This document shows, one piece after another, positions 19,405 to 27,625 of a stretch of 64,000 nucleotides of DNA. Position numbers and translations under genes: made by a program. A model generated the notes under the pieces. That model was given only the letters and a program-made list of their open reading frames with translations. It ran no database searches and was not told the DNA's origin. Within the stretch, counting starts at the first letter, position 1. Every line of letters begins with the position of its first letter. This DNA is from Archangium primigenium (lineage in GTDB: Bacteria; Myxococcota; Myxococcia; Myxococcales; Myxococcaceae). The DNA lies in assembly GCF_016904885.1 (NCBI RefSeq), contig NZ_JADWYI010000001.1:8613224-8677223 (forward strand), given 5' to 3'.

Positions 19405-22158
19405 CTAGGGGCCGAGCATCAGGGGCTCATCCAGGCCCATGCCCACGAAGGGGGCCCAGAAGTAGGGCTCGGGGTGAATGCGGCGCAGATCCTTCATCGC
19501 GAGGCGCAGGGCCTCGAGCCGACCGCGTCCCGCCTTCAGGTGGCCGTAGTAGGCCTCCATCAACTCGGCCGTGGAGTCATCCCGCACACTCCACAGGCTC
19601 GTCACGACCGTCTGTGCGCCCGCGATGCTCAGCGCCCGCCGCAAGCCGTAGACGCCCTGCCCCACGCGGATGTCGCCGCGACCCGTGTCACACGCGGAGA
19701 GCACCACCAGCTGCGTGCCCCACAGGTCCATGCCCGCCAATTCCAGGGAGGTGACGCGGGAGTCGGTTCCACGCTCGTTCGCGTTCGCCAACACCAGACC
19801 CGAGCGCAGCATGGGGTCATCCAATCGCACGGACTGGTTCATGCCGCCTGGTGGCTCGAAGACCCCGACCTTGCGCGCTCCCTGGGTGGACGCCGAGGCA
19901 TCCTGGATGAAAAAACCATGCGTGGCGATGTGCAACAGACTCGGCCGAGCCAATGCCAGCAGGGCATCCTTGGTCGCGTCCTTGCCCAACAAGAGCCGCG
20001 GGGTGAAGGGCGATGTCTCGAACAACGCCTGAATGGCGCGGGCCTCCTGAAGCGCTCCGGGAAGCTCGTCCCAGATACGCTTCGCGGATGTGGGCGAGGC
20101 GTCCGCACGCGTCGTGCGTGCCGCGTGAGTGGAGGCGGTCGGAGCCCTCGCCGAGCCATAGTCGGGCGCCGCCAGGATGACCAGCGCCTGGGAGCCTCGC
20201 TCCTCCGACCGGAAGGACAACACGTCCTTTCCCGAGGAAAGGTAGGAAATGTCGAAGGACTCCAACAAGACGTCGTGCCCATCATGGAGCGCATCGAATG
20301 GAATGAGCGACAGCTGCCCTTCGGGCGAAATGAAGAGCCGACGTGACTGGCCGAGCCACGGCTTGAGCGGAGCGAACACCTGTCGGTAAAGCGCCTTGGC
20401 TTCTGGAGAGTCACTCGATGTCCCGCTGTCCATGAGGGCCTTGTGAAAACGTGAGGCAGCTCCATTGATGACTTCGGCTTTTCCCAGGTCCACGGCCCTC
20501 GTGCGTCCATCGGGAAGCAGCAGCAGCGCGAAGTAGCGCCTGTCTTCGGGGTCCGGCCCCGGGGAGACGACGTACTGGACGATGGCACCATCCGCGGGCA
20601 AGCGCTTCGCCACCTCCGTCAGGAAATGGCCTGGGTCAGGATAGGCATACAGTGCGCGAAAAGGCAGGGAGTACTTCGCCAGTTCCGCTTCGAGTTCGCC
20701 CACCTGCACGCCGAGATCCTCCAAACGACGCGGGTACACATCCGCCGCGGCCACTCCAGGACCCGCGAGCGCCAACTGGCTCAACTGGGTGCGCAACCGA
20801 CGCAAGCGTGACAGGGACTCCTGATGAACCACGCCAAGACTCCGGTGGAGGATGCGCGAGGTATCCGCGAACTCCTCGCCGGAGCGGCCCTTCCGAAGAA
20901 ACGCGCTGGTCAGCACGAGTCGACGCACCCGCTCGTCATCCGCGTGTTCGAGGATCAAGTCGTAAAGTCGCTCCTCATCGACCCCCCGAATGCGCATCAC
21001 ACCGCTGATGCGTCCATCCGAGAGGCTCAGCACTTCCTGGCGCAGGTGCGTCTCGCTGATGTTGGAAGCCCGCTCCAACATCGGCAGGAGCCTGTCCAGA
21101 TGGGACACATCGGATGAACGGGATTCATCCGCATGGCTCCACTGCTCGATGGCGAACGCGAAATTGAAGAGCGTGGTCGCGACCTCGAGGTCCATAGACC
21201 CAAGCAGTGACTCCTGGAGTTCCAGCGCTTGAGAGAAGAGCCTCTCGGCCCGGGCGTGATCTCCCTGTCGACTGGCGAGCAGGGCCAGATCGCCGAGCAC
21301 GTTCGCTACATTGGAATGCTTCTCTCCGAACATCACCTCGAACATCTCGAGTGCCCGGGTCATGAGCCGTTCGGCCGCGAGGACCTCGCCTTGATCACCG
21401 AGGACCGCAGCCAGCGAATAGAGCACATTCGCATGGAGAAGCCCGTGCTGGCCAGGGTGCCGCTCGAGCCAAACGCGAGCTTGTTCGATGGCTTCCCGGG
21501 ACTCGGCCAGTCTCCACTGTTTGTAATGGAGTACCCCCAGGTTGTAGTAGGCGGAGGCCACGCCCGGATTCTCCTCGCCCAGGTGGCTCCGCCGCAGTTC
21601 GAGCACCTCCTTCATGAGCGACTCCGCCTGGGAGTAGTGGCCTTGATACTTGTAGAGTTCAGCGAGATTGCCGAGCGCGGGGGAGAGGCGGATGTCACTC
21701 TTGCCCAGAACACCGCGTTGATTTTCGATGGCCCGCTTGAACAAGAGCTCCGCCTGGGAATAGTTTCCTTGGTTCTTGTAAACGATGGCGAGATTGTTGA
21801 GCGAGGACGCGGTATCGAAGGCGCGAGGACCCAGCAGCCGCTCGTCAATGTCGAGCGCTCGCTTGAAGAGCGTCTCCGCCCGACTCAGTTCTCCTCTTTG
21901 CGACCACAGGCTGCCCAGCAAACCCAACGTATGCGAGACATCACTGTGCAGCTCGCCAAGTTCGGCTTCACGCAGCATCAAGGCTCGCTCGGCCAGCTCG
22001 GTGGCCGCCGCATATTGCCCCTCGTACATCAGAGCACGACCCCGCTTGTAGAAGTCTTCTGCGTCTCGCAACCGGGCTTCGCGGACACCCGACCCCAAGA
22101 AGTCCCCCGCTACACAACTCAGGATCAGCAGCACGAGTGTTTGCACAAACGGCTTCAC
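19405..22158 (-). CDS. TPR-CHAT protein (caspase-like peptidase), exported
   Basis: 917 aa from GTG 22158, chosen because GGAG sits 6 nt upstream and the protein then begins directly with a signal sequence (MKPFVQTLVLLILSC). The Cys could be a lipobox, though the -2 Leu is atypical. Residues 30-400 are tandem TPRs of the Nephrocystin/TPR-10 type (AEALFKRALDIDERLLG-like units). Residues about 640-917 are a CHAT domain with the predicted dyad His in LLHIATHGFF and Cys in VLSACDTGRGD. CHAT domains are clan CD proteases related to caspases and separases. The gene has visibly lower GC and more A/T-ending codons than its neighbours, suggesting recent transfer. Substrate unknown. Confidence 0.88.
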   Translation of the reverse strand: MKPFVQTLVLLILSCVAGDFLGSGVREARLRDAEDFYKRGRALMYEGQYAAATELAERALMLREAELGELHSDVSHTLGLLGSLWSQRGELSRAETLFKRALDIDERLLGPRAFDTASSLNNLAIVYKNQGNYSQAELLFKRAIENQRGVLGKSDIRLSPALGNLAELYKYQGHYSQAESLMKEVLELRRSHLGEENPGVASAYYNLGVLHYKQWRLAESREAIEQARVWLERHPGQHGLLHANVLYSLAAVLGDQGEVLAAERLMTRALEMFEVMFGEKHSNVANVLGDLALLASRQGDHARAERLFSQALELQESLLGSMDLEVATTLFNFAFAIEQWSHADESRSSDVSHLDRLLPMLERASNISETHLRQEVLSLSDGRISGVMRIRGVDEERLYDLILEHADDERVRRLVLTSAFLRKGRSGEEFADTSRILHRSLGVVHQESLSRLRRLRTQLSQLALAGPGVAAADVYPRRLEDLGVQVGELEAELAKYSLPFRALYAYPDPGHFLTEVAKRLPADGAIVQYVVSPGPDPEDRRYFALLLLPDGRTRAVDLGKAEVINGAASRFHKALMDSGTSSDSPEAKALYRQVFAPLKPWLGQSRRLFISPEGQLSLIPFDALHDGHDVLLESFDISYLSSGKDVLSFRSEERGSQALVILAAPDYGSARAPTASTHAARTTRADASPTSAKRIWDELPGALQEARAIQALFETSPFTPRLLLGKDATKDALLALARPSLLHIATHGFFIQDASASTQGARKVGVFEPPGGMNQSVRLDDPMLRSGLVLANANERGTDSRVTSLELAGMDLWGTQLVVLSACDTGRGDIRVGQGVYGLRRALSIAGAQTVVTSLWSVRDDSTAELMEAYYGHLKAGRGRLEALRLAMKDLRRIHPEPYFWAPFVGMGLDEPLMLGP

Positions 22159-22281
22159 GATGGTCTCCGGAAGGATTTGGCTCCCCGGACCAACCCCTGA
22201 AGACATCCGCAACCATGCACGCCAGGTGAAATGGCGCGACCCTCGCCCCTTTGTCTGGAGACCGGGCGAGAACGACGTCTG

Positions 22282-23571
22282 CTACGAGGGCGGACGCGGC
22301 GGCTTGGCCGAGGGGGCCTGGGAGCCCCCCACGTCGCGCAGGGGCACGAGCCGGTCCAAGAGAGGCCCGCCGTGCTTGAGCTGGCCAATGCGTTGGGCGG
22401 GATAGATGCCGCGCTGGCCGGTGAGCACGTAGGCCGCCACGGTGACGATGACCACGTGGGGCAAGACGCTCGCGCCCAGCAGCTCCACGGCCATGATCGA
22501 CAGGGCCAGGGGCGTGTTGGCGGCGGCCCCGAAGAGCGCGGCCATGCCCACCCCCGCGGCCAATTCCAGCGGCAGGCCCAGCAACCTGCCGAGCACGTTG
22601 CCGAGCGCCGCGCCCACGAAGAACAGGGGCGTCACCTCGCCGCCGAGAAAGCCCGCGCCCAGGGTGACGACGGTGAAGAGCAGCTTGAGCGCGAAGGCCT
22701 CGGGCGGCAGGGCCGGGTCCACGAAGGCCCGCTGAATCATCGGCACGCCCAGGCCCAGGTAGTCGCTCGTGCCCACGAGCTGCCACAGGCCCACCACGCC
22801 CGCGCCGCCGAGCGCCATGCGCAGCGCGAGCGAGGGCACCACCTTCTCTAGCCGCTTCTTGAGCCGGTGCACGCCCTCCACGAACACCACCGCCACCAGC
22901 GCCACCGCCGCGCCGAAGACGAGCCACTTGCCGATGACGGCGGGCGTGAGCGCGAGCGCCTCAGGCAGCGCGTACACGGAGTGGTGGATGCCCAGCGCGC
23001 GCGTGACGAGGTCCCCCACCACGGCGGCCACCAGCGCCGGCACGAGCGCCTCGTAGGTCATCCGGCCCACGCAGAGCACCTCGAGCCCGAAGACACACCC
23101 CGCGATGGGCGTGCCGAACACGGCACCAAAACCCCCCGCGATTCCCGCGGCGAGCAGCTCCCGGCGCGTGGTGGGAGACACCTTCAAGCGCCCGGCCACG
23201 GCATCCGCGAGGCTCGCGCCCATCTGCACGGCGGTGCCCTCGCGGCCCGCGCTGCCGCCGAAGAGGTGGGTGAGCACCGTGCCCACCAGCACCATGGGCG
23301 CCATGCGCAGGGGCAGCCGCGCGTCGCCCTCGTGCACCGTGTCGAGCACCAGGTTGTTGCCGCCCCGGATGGAAGCGCCCCACCGGCCGTACAGGGCCCC
23401 GATGGCGAGGCCCGCCACCGGCAGCAGGAACACGACGGACGCGTGCTGGAGGCGCCAGTGCGTCGCCTCGTCCAGCAGGAAGAGGAATAGGGCCGAGGCG
23501 GCGCCACACACGACGCCCACCACCGAGCCGAGCACCAACCACTGCCCCAGGGCACGCACGCGTGGGTCCAT
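22282..23571 (-). CDS. CLC-family anion channel/antiporter, fluoride-type (CLC-F) signature
   Basis: 429 aa, about ten or more transmembrane helices. CLC filter regions: the canonical GSGIP is absent (RGGNNLVLD lies there), the second signature is GGSAGREGTAVQMG with the gating Glu present, and the third is GFLGGEVTPLFFVG. The GREGTAVQMG form with GNN in the first region is what I associate with the CLC-F clade of F-/H+ antiporters rather than chloride channels; this assignment is by memory of motifs. The protein ends in a Pro-rich tail and has no CBS domain. Its start lies only 15 bp after the stop of the Het-C/vWA gene, so the two are probably co-transcribed, and there is no room for a dedicated fluoride riboswitch. 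Confidence 0.85.
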   Translation of the reverse strand: MDPRVRALGQWLVLGSVVGVVCGAASALFLFLLDEATHWRLQHASVVFLLPVAGLAIGALYGRWGASIRGGNNLVLDTVHEGDARLPLRMAPMVLVGTVLTHLFGGSAGREGTAVQMGASLADAVAGRLKVSPTTRRELLAAGIAGGFGAVFGTPIAGCVFGLEVLCVGRMTYEALVPALVAAVVGDLVTRALGIHHSVYALPEALALTPAVIGKWLVFGAAVALVAVVFVEGVHRLKKRLEKVVPSLALRMALGGAGVVGLWQLVGTSDYLGLGVPMIQRAFVDPALPPEAFALKLLFTVVTLGAGFLGGEVTPLFFVGAALGNVLGRLLGLPLELAAGVGMAALFGAAANTPLALSIMAVELLGASVLPHVVIVTVAAYVLTGQRGIYPAQRIGQLKHGGPLLDRLVPLRDVGGSQAPSAKPPRPPS

Positions 23572-23586
23572 GGCCCACGGCCTCTA

Positions 23587-25902
23587 TCACGGCCGCGAGA
23601 CGATCCCCACCACGTCCACGACGTTCTCCGTACCCGGGGCTCCGCGCCCCTCCAGGAGCGTGGACACGGTGATGCTTGTCCCGGGCGTCGCGTCCCGGGG
23701 CACCTCCCACTCCACCGTGAAGAACCCCTCCTGTCCCTGCCCCAGGGAGAGGACTTCCGGCGTGACGCGGGCACCCAGGCGCCGGGCCGAGAGGACCGAG
23801 GGCCGGAAGACGTCGGACGCGCCCAGGTTCTCCACCCGCACACGCACCGAGACGCGCTCTCCCGGAGCGAGCCGCTGCGTCCCCGGCGCCCGCAGCGCCA
23901 CCGTGCGCGGCCGGACCACCCCGGGCACGACCCGCTGCCAGGTCTCACCGGTGGCGGTGCGGCCCTCCGCCTGGAGGACGAAGGACTGGGTGGACAGGGG
24001 CACGAGGCCGAAGAACTCCCGCGACGAGCCGCCCGCCTCCGGGGCCAGGGCGAGGGGGAGCAGCGGCGTGCCCCCGGGCGTGCGCAGTTCGAACCGGGCG
24101 GAGGCCACGTCCCCGGACAGTTGGGCCGCGGCGAGCCGAGGCACGGGGCCGGGCAGGGCCAGCGAGGGCAGGTAGCCCTGGTGTCCTGGACGGCCCAGCG
24201 CCTCGACGAAGTCAAAGCGCTCCACGTCCAGCGGGCTCTCCCCGCGCACCTGGAAGGAGAACGCCCCGGCGGAAGCGAAGCCCACCCGCCAGGTCCCGGC
24301 GGCGGGCGCGAGCACCGTCACCACGGCGCCCGAGGCCCCCTGGGCGACGCGCACGTCCGGATCCCTCGGGGTGACTGACACGCCATTGGGACGGACCAGG
24401 CGCAGGGTGTTCGCGCCGCTCAGGGAGAACGTCACCTGTGAGATCGAGCGATCCACGGGGACGTTCAGCGTCCGGCTTCCACCCGCCGCGTCCACGACGG
24501 ACAGCAGGGTCACCGGGCGGGCGCGTACCGTGGCGTCGACGAGCCGGGTGAGCACGCCCACGTCGGAGAGCCGGAGCGAGAACACCTGACCGCCGGTCTC
24601 CTCGGCGAGTCGCCGGTACACGGCCTGCGTGCTGGCGGCGGCGCCACAGGTGTCCGTGAGGAGCGCGTGGACGCGGATGTGCTTGCGCCGGGCGAGGCCA
24701 CTGACGGCGGCGAGCAGGCCCTCGTCCGAGGCGCGTGACTGGGTGAGGAGGAAGAGCTCTCCCGCGTCCGAGGAGGCCTCGAGCGCCTGGAGCACCGCCG
24801 CCAGGGACGGCGCGGAACACGTCCCCGACGCGCGGGTGCCCGGAGTGGAGAAGACCTCCTGCAACGCGCGCGGTGCGTCCGCCACCCGGGTGGCCCCCGG
24901 GGCCTGTCCCTGGAAGGGCACGAGGACATACCGCGTGGGCGCCTCGCCGGTGCCGAGCCGGGACTCGAGCAGCGGGCCCAACTGGCGCGCGGCCTGAAGG
25001 AGCCAGGGGCCCATGCCCGCCGAGGTGTCGACGGCCACCGTCAGGGTGGGACCCACGCCGAACAGGAGCTTGAGCTGGGACTCGGTGAGCTGGGCCTTCA
25101 GGTCCCGGATGAACTGCTTGCTCGCCTCCAGGGCGGACACGGCGGCCTCGCCGTGCAGCGCGTGGTGGGGCGAGAGCGCTTGCATCCAGGTGTCCTTGTT
25201 GATGCCGCCGAAGGGCCCGGGGCCCGTGTCGGTGGGGCCGCCATGGCGGCACTTGGCGTCATGGGCGGGCACCTCGTTCTCCCCACCGTAGTAACCACTG
25301 GTGAGGGCGGAGGTGGACACGTTGCGGTCGCAGTTGACGAGCAGGTTGCCGTCCAGACCGATGGAGAATTCACACGGCGCGCACGTGGGCGTCTGCTCCC
25401 CGGCCAGCGCCGGCAGGGGCTCCGCGGAACGCCAGAGGCTCGGGAGCGCGCCGGCTTGGCCCGACTCGATCCAATTGGAGTGGGCGTAGAAGTCCTGTAC
25501 CGAGTGCAGGGCCTGGCCCAATTGGCGCCGCCCCCCCTCGGCGTCCCCGGCGCGGAGCGAGCGCGGGATGCCATCGAAGAGCGCGACGAGCCGCTGCTTG
25601 CCCGCGACGAAGCTCTCGCCGTCGAAGTGGAGGAAGCCATTGACCTGGTCCGCGTCGACCTCGGCGTTGGCCTTCCACACCTGCTCGGCGGCACCCTTCA
25701 TGCCCGGAGTGGGCGCGAGGCCGAAGAACTCCTGGCCCAGCTCCTCCAGGGCCTCCTCGGTCATGTCCTGGTGGGTGACGCCCACGCCACTGGCGCCGCA
25801 GCGCAGCCCGTTGGTCGGACAGAAGGCGTGGGCGGCGGGGCTCCAGGCGAGCACGAGCGCGAGGAGGAGACACGGAACGAGCGGACGGCGTCGGGAAGTC
25901 AT
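23587..25902 (-). CDS. Exported Het-C + vWA protein, VWA7-like
   Basis: 771 aa from ATG 25902, with a Sec signal (LVPCLLLALVLAWSPAAHA). Residues 45-290 match the Het-C/NIMA-type helical domain (THQDMTEEALEEL, LGQALHSVQDFYAHSNWIE, then HHALHGEAAVSALEASKQF). The QDFYAHSNW box is the hallmark shared with animal VWA7/hemicentin-like proteins. Residues 295-480 form a von Willebrand A domain (LTVAVDTSAGMGPW), whose metal site is partly degenerate (D-x-S-x-G). The C-terminal 290 residues are Ig-like beta domains. Location is periplasmic or extracellular. It precedes the CLC-F gene by 15 bp. The role is unknown; adhesion or self/non-self recognition is only a possibility suggested by the domains. Confidence 0.82.
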   Translation of the reverse strand: MTSRRRPLVPCLLLALVLAWSPAAHAFCPTNGLRCGASGVGVTHQDMTEEALEELGQEFFGLAPTPGMKGAAEQVWKANAEVDADQVNGFLHFDGESFVAGKQRLVALFDGIPRSLRAGDAEGGRRQLGQALHSVQDFYAHSNWIESGQAGALPSLWRSAEPLPALAGEQTPTCAPCEFSIGLDGNLLVNCDRNVSTSALTSGYYGGENEVPAHDAKCRHGGPTDTGPGPFGGINKDTWMQALSPHHALHGEAAVSALEASKQFIRDLKAQLTESQLKLLFGVGPTLTVAVDTSAGMGPWLLQAARQLGPLLESRLGTGEAPTRYVLVPFQGQAPGATRVADAPRALQEVFSTPGTRASGTCSAPSLAAVLQALEASSDAGELFLLTQSRASDEGLLAAVSGLARRKHIRVHALLTDTCGAAASTQAVYRRLAEETGGQVFSLRLSDVGVLTRLVDATVRARPVTLLSVVDAAGGSRTLNVPVDRSISQVTFSLSGANTLRLVRPNGVSVTPRDPDVRVAQGASGAVVTVLAPAAGTWRVGFASAGAFSFQVRGESPLDVERFDFVEALGRPGHQGYLPSLALPGPVPRLAAAQLSGDVASARFELRTPGGTPLLPLALAPEAGGSSREFFGLVPLSTQSFVLQAEGRTATGETWQRVVPGVVRPRTVALRAPGTQRLAPGERVSVRVRVENLGASDVFRPSVLSARRLGARVTPEVLSLGQGQEGFFTVEWEVPRDATPGTSITVSTLLEGRGAPGTENVVDVVGIVSRP

Positions 25903-25990
25903 GTCCTCCACGGGTAGGGAGTCCCCCGCCGGACGTGGAGCGCCCCACCGCGGAGAGTGTCCGGAATCCGTTCGTCCCCGGACGCTTGCC

Positions 25991-27625
25991 TCAGAGCCAG
26001 CTGGGCGCGGTGCGTCCCAGGCCCGCCAGGGCCCGCTCGGCGGCCCGCACCCCGAACCAGTTGGCCTCCTCGAAGAGGCCCAGGCCGCCCAGGTCCGAGT
26101 GCGCGAAGTGCAGCACGTCGCCCAGGCTCTCCTGCGCGGCCTGGCGCGCGGGGCCCCAGAGGAAGCCCGGGACGGGCCGCACCATGGCGTGGCCCCAGCG
26201 CATGACCTCCAGGCGTTGGGCGCTCGCGGCGAGACCCCGGTGGGCCGGGAGCAGGTCCGCCATCACCAGCCCCTCCCAATCGGCATAGCTCGCGGACAGG
26301 GCCTTCTGGCGCTCGGCCTTCATGTCCAGGCCCGCCATGGGCAGGTACCAGGTGAGCACCGTGGGGCCGCGCTCGTCCTGGCGCGCGAGCTGGTGCGTGG
26401 CCACCACGTAGCCCAGGCTCCGGCTCTCGTAGAGGACGTTGTCCCAGGCGAGGGGAAAGCCGTGGGACCTCGGCGCCTCGGACAACGTGAGGTTGGCCAC
26501 CACCCAGGGCCCGTACTGGAAGGCGTCCAGCCACTCGGGACGCCGCTGCCGCCAGGGAGCCACCACGTGGGCGGCCACGAAGCGGGGACAGGCCAGCACC
26601 ACCTGCCGCGCCCGCCAGGCCCAAGGCCGACCCGTGGCCGCCTCCAGCGCGTCCACCCGGCAGCCGCCCGCCTCCGGCTCCACGGAGTGCACCAGCACGC
26701 CGGGCTCCACCTGCCCCGCGGGCAGCGCGGACAGGAGCTGGCGCACCAGCCGGCCATTGCCCTCGGGCCAGCTCAGGAAACCCTCGCTGCGCTCGCCTCG
26801 CCCGTCCTGCCGCGCGGCGAAGTACCAGATGCCCGCCCACGCCGACACGCCCTCGGCCGTGGTGCCGTAATCGTCCCGGCACGCGTAGTCCACGAGCCAG
26901 CGCAGCCGCCGCGAGCGGAAGCCCTCGCGCTCGAGCCACTGGGCCATGGTGAGCGCGTCCAGGGCCGTCCACTCGGCGTCGTCGCTGGAGAGCGCCGTGG
27001 GCACCGCGAAGGCCTTGCGGCCCCGGGCATCCCGCGCCGCCGCGAAGGCGTTCATCCGGGACTCGAAGCGCGCGAGCTCCGCCAGGTCCTCCGCGCTCGC
27101 CCCGGCGCGCAGGTACAGGCCCTCGTACCACTCGCCCCGGTAGAAGAGCCGCTCCTCGGGCTCGCGCACGAGCAGCTCCTCGTCGAAGAGGGGCTGGCCC
27201 GTGTCGTCCACGCCCGTCACCGCGTCCATCTCGCGCAACAGCCGCATCACCGGCCCGGTGTCCCGCAGCGGCGCGGGCAGGTAGTGCGCGCCCCAGGGGA
27301 AGGCGGACACCGCGTTCTTCCCCGCGCGCGCCGTGCCGCCCGCCTCCGTGTCCAGCTCCAGCACGCGCACGTCCCGCACGCCCGCGGCCGCCAGCCGCCA
27401 CGCCGCGCTCAGGCCCGCGGCCCCCGCGCCCACCACCAGCACGTCCACCGTCTGGAGTTCGGCCGCGCGCGGCAAGGGAGCGCCGCGCAGCCGGTGCCCC
27501 GTGTCCACCACCCGGTCCACCACGCCCCCGGGCACGGGCGCGCGCGGCGTCCGATCGCGGCAGGCGCTCGTCGCCACCGCCGAGCCGAGGAACGCGGCGA
27601 TGAGCTCGCGCCGCTTCAGTTCCAC
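25991..27625 (-). CDS. FAD-dependent amine-oxidase-like oxidoreductase, Tat lipoprotein
   Basis: 544 aa, GTG start 27625 overlapping the upstream stop by 10 bp. The N-terminus KRRELIAAFLGSAVATSAC combines a twin-arginine signal with a lipobox Cys, so the folded flavoprotein is probably exported by Tat and lipid-anchored. The Rossmann motif VLVVGAGAAGLSAAWRLAAAG and ELDTEAGG (FAD ribose Glu) follow, then GKNAVSAFPWGAHYLPAP. The C-terminal FAD-binding stretch reads FAHSDLGGLGLFEEANWFGVRAAE. The fold is that of flavin amine oxidases/NAD(P)-binding-8 proteins. As the last gene of an operon with SpeD and an aminopropyltransferase-like protein, a polyamine-type amine is the obvious candidate substrate; that is inference. 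Confidence 0.87.
   Translation of the reverse strand: MELKRRELIAAFLGSAVATSACRDRTPRAPVPGGVVDRVVDTGHRLRGAPLPRAAELQTVDVLVVGAGAAGLSAAWRLAAAGVRDVRVLELDTEAGGTARAGKNAVSAFPWGAHYLPAPLRDTGPVMRLLREMDAVTGVDDTGQPLFDEELLVREPEERLFYRGEWYEGLYLRAGASAEDLAELARFESRMNAFAAARDARGRKAFAVPTALSSDDAEWTALDALTMAQWLEREGFRSRRLRWLVDYACRDDYGTTAEGVSAWAGIWYFAARQDGRGERSEGFLSWPEGNGRLVRQLLSALPAGQVEPGVLVHSVEPEAGGCRVDALEAATGRPWAWRARQVVLACPRFVAAHVVAPWRQRRPEWLDAFQYGPWVVANLTLSEAPRSHGFPLAWDNVLYESRSLGYVVATHQLARQDERGPTVLTWYLPMAGLDMKAERQKALSASYADWEGLVMADLLPAHRGLAASAQRLEVMRWGHAMVRPVPGFLWGPARQAAQESLGDVLHFAHSDLGGLGLFEEANWFGVRAAERALAGLGRTAPSWL

Noticed and set aside
23572-23586. Fluoride riboswitch upstream of the CLC gene
   Set aside because: Only 15 bp separate it from the preceding coding region, too short for the aptamer.
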